From: Plantago ovata
Taxonomy: Eukaryota; Streptophyta; Magnoliopsida; Lamiales; Plantaginaceae
DNA: 64,000 bases
NCBI GenBank assembly: GCA_028274465.1
Contig: CM051456.1
Span: 11,683,745 to 11,747,744, forward strand
Reading direction: 5' to 3'
The notes beneath the pieces were generated by a model that saw only the letters and a program-made list of their open reading frames with translations, did no database searches and was not told where the DNA came from. The position numbers and the translations under genes were made by a program. Position 1 is the first letter of the stretch; each line of letters starts with the position of its first letter. This document shows positions 12,029 through 23,997 of the stretch, piece by piece.

Positions 12029-13195
12029 ATGACAACAAGTTCCATTGAGCTTGAATCCTCCACAGCTGCATTTCTCTCCTCTCCCTCTCCAGAAACCGGC
12101 CCCTTCTTCAAATACCGCAAAAGGTACGTACATACTCCTGCTTAATCCATTCTGTACATGTACTGTATCATGTATGTTAGTATTAGAAATGAAGAGGAAA
12201 AACTTGGTGCAAATGATACTGTACATTCTGTATGGTGCTTTTTTTTATTTAGGTATGTGTTGGAGGTTATTATATATCGTTGTCTGGCGTGTGTTTGACG
12301 CGACCTGATTAAATTATTATTGTGTAGAAAGTCTGTTTTTGCTTTTGTTCAATTTAGGTATATACTATGAATTAGAGATTATGGCGAACTCTTCGTGTGT
12401 TGCACGCAACCTGATCATCCCGTTTATTATGTGATTTTACTTATTTATCAAAATAAGGTGGTTTGAGATAACTGTGAGGTCACATTTCTTGTATCAAAAT
12501 AAGGTGGTTTGACTGAACTATGAGGTTATTTGTCTTGTTTAGAGCAACCTGATCTGTACAGAATAAGGTGGCTTTACAGTCTTATTAGTCAGCTTTTATC
12601 AGATTCATGCCACTTAATCATCAATATGGTCTTAACAGTTTTGTTTACTATAATAGTCATGTGATTGAAAGAATGGAGAACACAGTACACTATCCCTGCA
12701 ATGGACAATGAAAATGCAAGAACCTAACCGTTTCAATAATGTATGGCACATAATCGACTTTTAAGAACGGTTCTTCAAATTTCAGTGAACAATAGCAAGA
12801 GACATGACAAGTAGCATTTAGTAAAAAATTTAATGGATCATCCACTTATGTTATGTCTCAGGAAGGTGTTCATCAGACTTCACAGTGATTTTTTTGCCTT
12901 TTTTTCCTATATATATGTTTGTGTACAAAATGCGCTTTACATTAAGCTTCTTTCAGTACATTATAGTTGTCTGTTTATTCATCGTTGCGAGCTCTCCAGT
13001 CCTGAACATTGATTACTTCAATAAGTATTGCACATTGTTTGCGCATCATTGCGATACAAATGTTTAACTAAAGTAGATCAAATAGATTATAAACTGGTGT
13101 TGTAGTTTATGTTCAAATCCTGACTGTCATCTTATTGTTCCAAATTATTATGCAGAGAGAGCTTTGATTCACTCCAACTGATCACTCTACCATAG
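12029..13195 (+). promoter_or_regulatory. Upstream ORF (44 codons) in the spliced leader of the NPF7-like gene
   Basis: An ATG at 12029 opens a frame of 31 codons plus two bases ending at a good donor (12123, 'aaag' before 'gtacgta'). If joined to the acceptor 'tatgcag' with exon start 13156, the frame continues 12 more codons to TAG at 13193-13195, nine bases before the transporter's ATG at 13205. The peptide begins MTTSSIELES and contains 'SPSPETGPFFKYRKR'. It cannot be the transporter N-terminus, because joining 12123 to the next coding exon (13431) gives the wrong phase. Peptide conservation is unknown; a spliced uORF this close to the main start would be expected to reduce its translation. 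Confidence 0.5.
12240..12590 (+). repeat. Intact copy of the 'gacgcaacctgatca' repeat plus a 45-bp tandem repeat, in the leader intron
   Basis: 12250-12435 parallels 9690-9811 followed directly by 10716-10800, that is, the pre-insertion form of that repeat. It consists of two monomers of about 105 bases, each ending 'cctgat(t/c)a'. Next, 'tcaaaataaggtggtttga' occurs twice about 45 bases apart, with a third diverged copy near 12560. The whole lies inside the first (leader) intron of the transporter gene. Confidence 0.6.
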
Positions 13196-13204
13196 TCAGT
13201 CAAT

Positions 13205-15502
13205 ATGACGATCACTGTACCAACTACTCCACCACCAGCGACTACTACACCAACGGTTAGTATGCACATATCAGCTTGTTACATTTATCGCAAATGTTTG
13301 AGTATGGAACACTATATATATGAAATCTTGAATCAGTAGTCGTCTGAACTGTATATTTCCTTGCTTTATATGCATATGATAAGCAATAATTTTCAAGTCT
13401 CCTTACTTATGGTTTTATCTGATCCTTTAGGAAACTCCGACGGTTGATATTGAAGAAACTATCCAAGTAGTGAACAATGAAGATGAAAACACAAATGCGA
13501 AAGATCTAATAAAAAAGAAAACCAAGGGAGGCTGGGCATATGCGTTCCTGTTGTTAGGTACTGCCTTGTATTTTCTGGTTAATTAATAAGAATTGATTTA
13601 TCGCGTTTCAAACTCTCTTCTCTGAATTATAACATCGCTTGGTCTTATTTTGGTGCAGCAAATCAAGGGCTTGCAACTCTGGCTTTCTTTGGTGTTGGTG
13701 TGAACTTGGTTTTGTTCCTAACCCGAGTTTTGGGACAAAGCAATGCTGAAGCAGCTAACAATGTTAGCAAATGGACGGGAACTGTTTACTTGTGCTCACT
13801 CATAGCAGCGTTCCTTAGTGATTCATACTGGGGCCGTTACTTGACCTGTGCTGTCTTCCAAGTCATATTTGTTATGGTATGTATCGTGAACTGCATCGTT
13901 TGTTAGAGTCATGTTATCAACAGATAGCACAGATCAGTAAGTACTAACTCATGTACAATTATTATCCCTTGCGGTTTACAGGGCTTGGTGCTTGTATCCT
14001 TGTCGTCTTGGATTTTCTTGATCAAGCCAGAAGGTTGTGGTGATGGCAAGAATGTCTGTCATCCAACCACTTCGGGAGGCATTATCATGTTCTACTTCGC
14101 TATATACATGGTTGCTTTTGGCTATGGTGGTCACCAACCTACCATAGCAACTTTTGGAGCTGATCAATTTGGGGATTCAGATGCCAAATCAATACAGGCT
14201 AGAGGTGCTTTCTTTGCCTACTTCTATTTTGCGCTCAATGTGGGCTCCTTGTTTTCAAACACCATATTGGTGTACTATGAAGACAACGGAAAATGGACAC
14301 TCGGATTCTGGGTGTCTACTGGCTCAGCTGTGTTGGCTTTGGTGGGATATCTGCTTGGTTCACCTGGATACCGTTATGTCAAGCCATGCGGGAATCCTAT
14401 TCCACGAATAGCACAGGTGTTTGTTGCTACTTTTAAGAAATTGAAGGTTAAGCGCACGGAAGGCCAGGCACTGTATGAGGTTGAAGGAACAGCATCTGCG
14501 ATAAAAGGAAGCCGGAAAATTGTCCATACACAAGAATATCTGTAAGTGATTATGATCATTATTGACAAGTGTTTTAGTATCACCTCTGGAAGTGCATGCT
14601 TGCTTATAAGAATCTCACTGAACTTTAACTTGTCTAATATATCGATCAGGATCTTTGACAAGGCCGCAATAGTAACGGAAGAGGACCGAAAGGGCCCTAT
14701 AAATCCATGGCGCCTCTGCACAGTGACTCAAGTGGAGGAATTTAAATGCATCATCCGGATGCTTCCCATCTGGTTTTGCACGATTATATACTCTGTGATC
14801 TTCACCCAAATGGCTTCTCTCTTCGTTGAGCAAGGTGATATCATGAACGCCAAACTTGGAAATTTCCATCTCCCAGCAGCAAGTATGTCTGTATTCGACA
14901 TCTGCAGTGTCCTCCTCTGCACAGGCATATACCGCCAGATACTAATCCCGTTGGCATGTAAGATTAGCGGAAACCCCAAGGGCTTAACCGAGCTCCAGCG
15001 CATGGGAATCGGACTGATCATTGGACTGCTATCAATGGTCACGGCGGGCCTTACAGAAGTCTTCAGACTGAGACAAGTGATCCCAGGTGAAAAAAGGAGC
15101 ACCCTTAGCATATTCTGGCAGGTTCCTCAATACGTACTGGTTGGAGCTTCCGAAGTTTTCATGTACGTGGGACAGCTGGAGTTCTTCAACGGGCAGGCGC
15201 CAGACGGGATAAAGAGCTTTGGGAGTTCACTTTGTATGGCATCTATTTCACTTGGAAACTTTGTAAGCAGCTTGCTGGTGAACATGGTGATGGGAATTAC
15301 AACGAAAAACAACAATCCAGGGTGGATTCCGGAGAACTTGAACGAAGGTCATATGGACAGATTCTACTTCCTGATTGCGGTTTTAACTGCGATTGATTTC
15401 TTGGTCTATCTTGTGTTTGCTGTGGGGTATAAAGGTTACAGAGTGAACCAAAGTGTTGATGGTGATGGAGAAAATGTCAAGGGGGATGATGAAAGAGTTT
15501 GA
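13205..15502 (+). CDS. NPF7: NRT1/PTR family transporter, NPF7 subfamily (NPF7.3/NRT1.5-like)
   Basis: Five coding exons in phase: 13205-13255, 13431-13557, 13659-13876, 13982-14541, 14650-15502; 602 aa, normal for NPF. The first 40 residues are polar (MTITVPTTPPP...), then the MFS/POT fold begins with 'ANQGLATLAFFGVGVNLVLF', 'NNVSKWTGTVYL' and 'SDSYWGRYLTC'. 'YGGHQPTIATFGADQF' and 'LDVILNF'-type helices follow; twelve membrane spans are expected, with a long loop after helix 6. Wording is closest to Arabidopsis NPF7.2/7.3, plasma-membrane transporters involved in nitrate (and for 7.3 K+) movement at the xylem. The E-x-x-E-R proton-coupling motif in helix 1 of most NPFs is absent (the segment reads 'GGWAYAFLLLANQG'), as known for NPF7.3. 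A leader exon (about 11815-12123) and leader intron precede it. A poly(A) signal sits at 15587. Substrate and rank within NPF7 are inferred. Confidence 0.9.
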
Positions 15503-15592
15503 GCATCTGATTTGAGGCCAGGATACTTGCTATGGAGTATGTGTTTATCTATGATCAACTGGCTGCTTTATTTGGAATAAGTTATGAATAAA

Positions 15593-16476
15593 GAAGCAAG
15601 ATTCTTTCTTTCAAGTCATCAGAATTGAATTGAAAGGGCATGATTGCTTCTTAATTAGCCAGTTATTTGATGTTATTATGGTAGTATCTGATGTTATAGT
15701 AGTAGTCTTTTCGAACTCTTGTTAATTTTGGGTCCATGCATTAATAAATTTCTCATACTCAGTTTTATTGTCCAATACTTATGGTTATCCGAGAGAATGC
15801 ATTCTAATTGGTGTTTAGCATTAATAATATCGCAAAATACCGAATATTAACATTATAATTGGTGTTTTACACTAATAATATCGCAAAATACATGACATCA
15901 ATACTATAATCCTAGCGCAATGACATGTTGCTACTATTGCGAATCATACAATAATATCATCATATTTAAATTTTAAGAAATTCAAAACTTTGCAATTGTG
16001 GAGATCAACCTCAATTCTTTATGCTATGATTTAAAACCCACCGGGTCAATTTGGGAAGGGCCTATTCCATCTTAGGCATACGGCCATAACAACGTCTATA
16101 CAAAGGATCGCTGAGAAATATTGAAATCGTACTCCTACTTTACAGCAGTATCGCGGTAGGATTTTTGCAGCTAGAACTATGTGGTATGGGTCGGCAACTA
16201 CTCCCATCGAATTGTTTGGTTCCACTCGTTATCAATGGTACCATGGTTACTTTCAGCAAGAGGTATACTGACCGACTAGTGCCGGGTCTATTAGGAAATC
16301 TAAATTTTTCATAAGCCTGGTCTAAAATTTCTGAAAATTTAACTTCTTATGATTATATCGGAAATAATCCGGCAAATGGGGAGACTCGATGGCTAATGGA
16401 GATGGGATAACAGTTAGTTGGTTAGAACACCCTATTTTTTTAGAGATAAAGAAGGTCGTGAGTTTTATCTACGCCC
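15593..16476. other. Intergenic, no gene seen
   Basis: AT-rich. The phrase 'ttggtgtttagcattaataatatcgc' and its near copy 'ttggtgttttacactaataat' (about 15808 and 15859) form a short duplication of roughly 51-bp period. No protein family was recognised. Confidence 0.5.
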
Positions 16477-16484
16477 ATCTGAAG

Positions 16485-16875
16485 CAGTGGCGGCTAAAGC
16501 CCTGTGCGGTCAGCTCGACCGCACGGGGCCTCCTAATTTTGGGCCTCCAAATTAATTAATAGTATTCCTATACATATATATCTACGCATAAAAGTAAATA
16601 ATTATATTGTGGCCTAATGGATCTAGGTGTTGGTTAAAGTCCCTTGAATTTAATTGGTCGATGAATCAACTCCCATTATCCCCATTCTGCTGTAGTTTAC
16701 TTACTCATTTTTATTTATTTTGCTCCTTTCATTTTATTTATTTTGCTCCTTTCTTATTCTTACTCATCTATATATATAATAATATATTTATATATATTTT
16801 AACTTGTTTTCCCTGTTTCACATTTTTAACATATATTTTATTCTAATATTCTTACTATTATTATTATTATTATTA

Positions 16876-16918
<43 letters not shown>

Positions 16919-17061
16919 TTGTTATACCATTGTTTCGAGTCTTTCGACACCTATGCAGTACTTTTTTTTTGTCCTTCCTTAATCCACCATTTTGTTATAC
17001 AATTGTTTGAGGCCTACCGTACGAATTCGAACAGGGCCTCTAAAAGTCAGAGCCGCCGCTG
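16485..17061. mobile_element. hAT-like MITE with (TTA)n microsatellite
   Basis: The ends are inverted repeats: 'cagtggcggctaaagccc' at the left, and at the right 'agagccgccgctg', whose complement is 'cagcggcggctct'. 'CAGNGGCGG' termini are common in plant hAT MITEs. Flanking 8-mers 'atctgaag' (16477-16484) and 'atctaaaa' (17062-17069) look like a decayed target duplication. Both arms carry 'gggcct' copies ('cggggcctcctaattttgggcctcc' left, 'caggg' and 'cctctaaaag' right). A (TTA)n tract fills about 16853-16917. There is no coding capacity. Confidence 0.65.
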
Positions 17062-17069
17062 ATCTAAAA

Positions 17070-17821
17070 TAAGAGTTTGAGATAGGAACAACTAGAATTA
17101 GATGCATATAGCTTCTCCCGGTTGAATCAATCTTAATACGTGTGACAATTAGTTTTGCCCATTTCAATTATCGTGGTTGAATTCAAAGTTATATCAATGA
17201 ACAATGATACTAGAAAATAGGGTGCTACTGCGGCCACTGGTGAGAGAGGAGTGAAACTGTGAAAGAACACTTGAGAACAATTAAAGTCATTAAGTCACAT
17301 ATAAGAGTCATTATTATATATACACATGGACCATTTAATTCAAACAATTGGGCTGGGCTTCAACCTTAAATCTGAACCCAACCTTAGTCCCAAGTTTGTG
17401 AATAGATTTATGAATTTTATCAGTCTCATCTCTTCACTTCGATTTACAGTGGCATCGTGAAGCGGTGAAAGTGGGCGGGAATCGGACAGTAAAAGACGCC
17501 AACACCAACTCAATCCGCCGGAAGTCAGTCTCATCTCTGTAAGTTTTCTCCCCGTGGAAACCTACCTAGAAGTTCTGGTTGATTTCGTCTTAGATGAATT
17601 ATTCAATCACTATATCGCGCCTTAAGGTATTTTAATTCATCCAGAGCGCGCTTTTCGCTCGATCCTCACATCCAACACTTCTATGTTATCTAGGTCTTGA
17701 TCGAATTATTTATACAGGCCCGGAACTCCGGATACAGAATCCGCTCGACCCGACCGAATAAAACCAAAACCTAAAACCTGCAAGTAGGGTTTTTGGCTCC
17801 CCAGCTCAATTCTCTCTAACA
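17070..17821. other. Intergenic region and NOC2 promoter
   Basis: No gene before 17822. The last 300 bases lack a clear TATA box, as expected for a housekeeping gene. 'aaaacctaaaacctgcaagtagggttt' just upstream of the ATG contains telo-box-like 'aaacct'/'agggttt' elements, frequent near plant ribosome-biogenesis genes. Confidence 0.45.
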
Positions 17822-20800
17822 ATGGGTTCCAAAGGCAAAGGTAATTTCTTCTTTATTTCGAATTTTGTTCCAATAACTTAGCAAATTCGTTTATCTGACC
17901 TTCACTTTAACATGAGCAGCAGCCAAGAAACTCAAACAGGACAGTGCTTTGAAGAAAAGCTCACCTGTAGACAAGGAAGAAGCTCAAGAGCATGCCAAGA
18001 CCTTACAAAAGCTTCAAGAAAAGGTCTTGGTTAATTTATTACTCGAAACATAGATTTTTTATTTTTTATTTTTATTTTTTTGCTTGACTGGGTTTTGTTT
18101 ATTTGTTATGCTATACATTTCTAATGTTGGGTATGAGCTGAGGTGTTTTATATAGATTAATAGATACCTAGTGTTAATTTGCAGCACTTGTTTGATAATT
18201 ATTGATGTAGCTGAATGCAACTGAATGGCTAGATGAGAAAATAACTTTTCCATGGGCTTCTTGATTTTTTGACATTATTTTTACTTGGGGAATCTGATGT
18301 AAGGAGCTTTGGAAAGAATGCAAAGATTTCGCATCTTTACACGTTATGAATGCACATATATCTTGATCACAGTGTCTGTAAAATCTGTATTTGGTTTCAT
18401 TTGATAATGATTGATATTATACCTATGTCTCTGTGTATTTTCAGGATCCTGAGTTCTACGAATTTTTGAAAGAACATAACAATGAGCTTTTGGAGTTTGA
18501 TGAAGATATCGATGTGAGTACACATATTCTGAATGCTACAATTACAATGTATTGGTATCTTGGTTGAGTTATTCACTAGACACCTTTATATTGTCATAGG
18601 ATGATGATGGAACTGAAGCTGAAGAAAATGAGGGTGATGATGAGCAACCAGATGCTGAAGCTGAAAAAGAAGAAAAGACAATTACTAGTGCGATGGTAGA
18701 TACATGGGTTGAGGAAATCCGTAATGGGAAAAAAGTACGTCCTGTTCGTTCTCTTTTGAGAGCTTTCCGCACTGCTTGTCATTATGGTGATGACAGTGGT
18801 GATGACCCCGAGACCAAATTTAGCACCATGTCCAGCAGTGTTTTCAATAAAGTAATGGTGGTTGTGTTAAATGAGATGGATGGTATACTTCGTGGAATGT
18901 TGGATTTGCCAGCTTCTGGGGGTAAAAAGGAGATGATTGTGACTCTGATGGCGACAAGACGATGGAAGAAAAACAACCATTTGGTGAAGTCATATCTTGG
19001 AAATTCTTTACATGTTCTAAATCAAATGACCGATGATAAGATGATTGCATTCATGTTAGACCGACTACGCCACTCTTCTATATTCTTGGCTGCTTTCCCG
19101 GCTCTCTTGAGGAAGTATGTAAAGGTTCGTCTTGCAACTCAATTTAATCGGTCTTGCCTGCCTCAGTGCTTATTGTTAGAAGTTTTATCTGATTAGTGAA
19201 GATTGAACCATAGTGATCTTTTATACTAGCATTCTCCATATGCCATGGAAATTGTGTGATCTGATATCAAGTTCGTCAGTAGATTTCTAGTCAACCTATC
19301 TTTCTCTAAAAATCAGCTTAGTAAAATTCCTTCAGAAGAAGCATTTTGACTTACCCTGTAACGGATTTTACTGTTATTTGTTTATGTTCTTTGCTGCTCA
19401 AGTTAGCCAGTTGCAGTAGTATGTTAGGTCCAAACAAGTCCAAGGATTATAAGCAGATAATGTGTGATCAATTTACTTCTTGCCAGAGATTGATGATGCT
19501 ATCAATATTATTTCAAAATTTGCTTACTGGCTATGTGAGCAGTATCAATATCAACTTTAATGTGGAGTCTATGGTGTCTCAGGTTGCTCTTCATTTCTGG
19601 GGTACAGGAAACGACGCACTAACGGGTGTGTCCTTTCTATTTTTACAAGTCTCGTGTGTACGTCTTGGTTCTGATTGCTTGGATGAGTGCATCAAGGGAA
19701 TGTACAAAGCTTATGTCTTGAATTGCCACTTTATAAATGCAACAAAATTGCAACACATAGAGTTGCTCTCCAATTGTTTCGTTCAACTCCTTAAAGTGGA
19801 TGTTCCATCTGCCTATCAACGTGCCTTTGTTTACATCCGGCAGTTAGCATGTATTCTGAGAGAAGCATTTACTGGTTCTGGTAAAAGTAAAATAAAAAAG
19901 GACAAGGCACCTTCAAAATCAAACAAAACGAAGGGGAAAGAAACATCTTCCGCTAGAAAAAAGGTAAATTGTCTCAATCTTCTTTAGTGCCTCAATTTTC
20001 ATTTGTTTATTGTTTCCATAATTCTATAATGGGAGGCGTTGAGTCATATTGTTCAGCATTTAGATAGCCACCTTGCTATTATCATTTAAAATAGCTTCAA
20101 TTCCATATTACAATGATGTGTACTGTGCCCTCCTATGAAATCAATTTATTTTATATAGCACCCTGAGCCTTGTGTTACCTGGTGTGGATGTTTTTACCAT
20201 TGGAATGCCCTCATACAAATTTTTCTTTACCTGTCTTCCAGGAAACATTCAGAAAGGTTTATCAGTGGAAGTTCATCAATTGCCTAGAGCTCTGGACCAA
20301 AGTTATCTGTGAAAATAGTTCAGATCCTGATATGATTGCCCTTGCTTATCCCCTCACTCAAATTATTACTGGGACTGCTCAATTACTGCCGTCTGCCTCT
20401 TATTTTCCACTTAGATTGCGCTGTGTGAGGATGCTTAATCGGATCAGTGCCTCAACAAATACTTACATTCCTGTTTCTCTGCTTCTCTTGGACATGCTAA
20501 ATATGAAAGAATTGCGTAGTACCCCCACAGGAGGAGTGGGCAAAGCTGTTGACATGCTGTCTACTCTAAAGGTAATTTCAGTTATCATCCATGGCTTCAG
20601 GTAACCAGTACTTTTGAGGGTTAACTAATACTGTTGTACTGTTGTTTGTAATAGGTGAACAAAGCCACCTTAAAATCTAAGGCTTTTCACGAGGCATGTG
20701 TTTTTTATGTGATTGAGGAGCTCACGGAACATCTTGCTCAGTGGAGTTATTCTATTGCTTTCTCGGAATTTTCTCATGTCCCTTGTATTCGGTTGCGCAA

Positions 20801-22447
20801 CTTCTGTAAGTCCACCAAGGTTGATAGGTTTCGTCGAGAGTTTCAGAATCTCGTTCGTCAGGTTTGTACTGTAATTGCCAAGTAGTCATGTTGTTGGCAG
20901 TCTTTAGTTTGAGCTGTTAAATTTTGCACTTTGCTTGTTTATCTGAAATAAAGACCTATGCTGTGCTGGGCATCTCTGATAATGTTTTGGTATCCAATTG
21001 TCATAGATTGATGCAAACTCTGACTTCATAAACCAGAAGCGAACAACCATTACATTTTTGCCAAATGACCCAGCTGTTGCCACTTTTCTCAAGGTAATGA
21101 ACATTCTTGGTTTTTCATTGTTCAGATGATTTAATACTTTTGCAAGCTATCATATCTCTCGCGTTGCCCATTGTCCTTTTACGACTCTTCTCATCTTTAC
21201 ACCATCTTATAAAACCAGCTCTTTTATGCATAAAGTATTGTATGAAAAATCCCTAATGGTGAGTTCTATAAGTTTGAATCTGATATTAGAAAACATGAAC
21301 TGCTTCAGAATTTCTTTTCCGTAGACTTATAATTTGAAAATTTTATCAGAACATTTAAGTGAAATATTACTGATTTTCTGAGTCTCAAAAGGCTGGAATG
21401 CTGCAAAACTGTGATTGGTTTTCACTTTTTCTTCCTTGTGCTGCTTCACATTTTTTGCATTCGTTGATTTTACACATACTAGCAAATAATTATTCTTGTA
21501 ATCTGTTTCTATGTGCTTCCCTGCTTTCAACAACATGACTACTTGGTAATTGCAGTACAAACCTTTCTTGATTGCATAGTAGTCTGTTGATCCCGTTTCT
21601 CGGTTCAGTAGTTTGGTGAATTATCAGGCAGAATATTGAGCATATATTTGGATGTTGATTCTGCTAGTTCACGCGGCTGAGTATTATCTATATCAATAAA
21701 AAGATAAATATATATTATTGACACCATGAATTGAATATCATTTGTTTACTTGTCAAAGCTAGTATATGTATATAATCCCTTCTGATGCTTTTAAATTTGT
21801 TTAGGATGAGAAACTTACTAGCCCTCTGTCAAAATATGTCATCCTGCTACGCAAGAGAGCAAAAGAAAGAAGTGATGCACTCAAGGCAACCAGGTATATG
21901 ATTATCATCTCACTTTCCCTTTTAAAATACAAATGTTTCGTTTGTTTGACAAATATGACTTTTTTTCTAGCATCCTGGTTGGAGATGGCTCATCAAGGGA
22001 ATCAGAAGATGATGATGATGATGATGGGGAGGAGGACTATGATGGTTCTGAAAATGATGAAAATCCTGATCTTTTTTCACCAAGGCGTGACACTAAGTAA
22101 TTTCTCTTCCCACCAAGCCTCCTTTAATTAATTAACCCCCTGTCTATCCGTAATTCTCAGTTTTAAGTTTTCTGGATCTTAGGAGTAACTCCAGAAAGGT
22201 TGTCGAAAAGAAAGAGAACAAAGCCGTCGTAGAGGAAGATGATGATGGTGAAGATATCGTGGAGGACTTTGTCTTGAGCTCTGACGAAGATGATGAACTG
22301 GTTAATGATATTCTAAATGAAGAAGATAGTGACTCCGGAGAAGCAGCTCCTGCCCAGAATGGCAAGAAACAAAATCCACCGCCGGAACCGAAGGCAAGAA
22401 AGCGTAATAGTAAGTCAAAGAAGAGGAAGAGGTCCGGTAAAAGGTAA
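17822..22447 (+). CDS. NOC2: Nucleolar complex protein 2 homolog (Noc2 family)
   Basis: Eleven exons in phase: 17822-17840, 17917-18023, 18445-18513, 18600-19124, 19583-19963, 20242-20571, 20655-20861, 21007-21093, 21805-21893, 21971-22096, 22183-22447; 734 aa. Noc2 partners Noc1, then Noc3, to carry pre-60S particles from nucleolus to nucleoplasm. A basic start (MGSKGKAAKK) leads to an acidic stretch. The Noc2 helical-repeat domain runs from about residue 95 to 560, with '[19 protein letters not shown]', '[12 protein letters not shown]', '[20 protein letters not shown]', '[13 protein letters not shown]', '[13 protein letters not shown]' and '[13 protein letters not shown]'. The tail has two acidic blocks (poly-D, exons 10-11) and ends in a bipartite-type basic signal '[18 protein letters not shown]'. 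The acceptor of exon 2 is a triple 'gagcagcag', so one to three alanines may be included. Frames crossing introns near 19350 and 20170 are read-through. Arabidopsis has two relatives (At2g18220 and RBL); which is orthologous is not resolved. Confidence 0.92.
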
Positions 22448-23870
22448 ATGCACAAAATCAGACCAAAGGAACCAATTTTGTTTTCCGGTAATCATACTGG
22501 ATAAAACTCTCATTACCAAAAACTAATTGTTTCTTTTAGTCCATTTTTGTACTCTTATCAGTATAAGTTTTAGTTCTTGAATCTGTTACGTTGTATACTC
22601 ATATAATGAACCCTTATCATGAGAAAATTTGTATTTAATTTCTATACACGTCTTGTTTATGTTCAGCTGCATCAGTCATCATTGTGTGACTTTCCTAGTT
22701 CCTACGCAGTGTTTTTCTGCAAGTAGGATAGAGTAGAAGTGAAACTAGAGGTCCATTGCAGAGCATATGGCTTTGCTTATATAAACCTCTTGCCCATTAG
22801 GATTTGGATCTAAGGTCTGATCTAGTAGAGTGTGGCACGTAGTGATGTTATGCAAGCCAAGCCTCTATGTATGCAAGCCAAGCCTCGCTGAGGGCTTGGC
22901 TCGGTAAAGCTCAAGCTCGGCTTGAACTTAGAGTTCATTGTATTAACATGCTCAGAGCGGTGATACTAGTGGCGCAGGTTGTATTTATCTGTCGAATATG
23001 CCAATTTGTGGAATCCATTTGATATTTGAGAAACCAGAGTTGATTTTCACAGCCACATACTAGATGGTTTTGTAAATTGTATTACTAGTACTAAAGATAG
23101 AGATAAGGTGGAATCTGTGGGTATAAATTGATTGATAGGTAGTAGACAAGAATCCAAAGCCATGCAACAGGTTGTATTGTTATAGTCTCAGAAGCTGCAG
23201 ATTCAATTTCTTTTTCATGGCCTAAAATGTAGGAGAGGAGTTCAAATTCAATTCATTAATTTGTGGAGCCACTGAAATAATGTCCATTGCATTGGAATTG
23301 GACCACTAACTTTTAGTAGCAGTTCATTCGGTGGCATTTCACTCTCTAGTTTCAGGGAAAACTGCAACCTGTTGTACCTTTAACAGGTTCAGAGAAAGTT
23401 TCAATTCTTTACCGTTGTAGTAATTTTTTCGTTTACAATTCTTTCATTGCAATCGTATATGGACTGATTATATTTTTATACTATAAATAAATTCTTTAGT
23501 GAATTGTATCAACGCATTGCACCGGTACATTCCATTTATGAAATATTACTGCGTAATGAAGTACATTCCAAAAGTTGGGTATTTTAGATGATGTTTCTAC
23601 TTGCAAGTGCCTTACACTCGCTACAACGATTCTTAAGAGGGCCATATGTATCTCGCTCAAGATCTTTTCTACGCTATAACTAAACCAAAAATGAAGACGT
23701 GTCCAAATACAAGGATATGAAGTTGTGAATGCAAACCAACCAGATGTTGACACGTTGATATTGGTGAGGCTCATTACGTTGAGACATGCATGGAGATGTG
23801 AAGAGGTGAGTAGGTCCCAGAGGGGTTACCGAGGTGTGTTGGGTCCGTTGTTTACGTCTTCACTCTTGAG
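22448..23870. other. Intergenic between NOC2 and FAD2
   Basis: No gene recognised. At 22850-22930 the words 'gcaagccaagcctc', 'gggcttggctcgg' and 'caagctcggcttg' form short direct and inverted repeats typical of dispersed plant transposon debris. The rest up to about 23700 is AT-rich; the FAD2 promoter follows. Confidence 0.5.
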
Positions 23871-23880
23871 TCTTGACCTC

Positions 23881-23890
23881 CTATATAAGG
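23881..23890 (+). promoter_or_regulatory. TATA box and leader exon of FAD2
   Basis: 'ctatataagg' is followed about 30 bases later by 'atcaacacactcac', a likely start site near 23918. The untranslated first exon ends at 23997 ('atttcag' before 'gtacat'). Confidence 0.75.
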
Positions 23891-23997
23891 GCCCTGCCCA
23901 GCCCTGAACCTACCATAATCAACACACTCACACTCTGATTTTTACTACAGCCAATCTGAAGAAATAAAAACAAGAGGCCATCTCTTAATTATTTCAG

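Noticed and set aside
12029..12123. ATG at 12029 as the start of the NPF7 protein
   Set aside because: Joining this exon to 13431 gives the wrong phase, and joining it to 13156 meets a stop before the main ATG. The start at 13205 gives an unbroken 602-aa protein.
16804..17010. Poly-Leu/poly-Tyr protein
   Set aside because: It is the translation of a (TTA)n microsatellite inside a MITE.
19346..19582. Extra NOC2 exon 5' of 19583
   Set aside because: The open frame continues upstream only by chance. The conserved '[10 protein letters not shown]' join uses the acceptor just before 19583.
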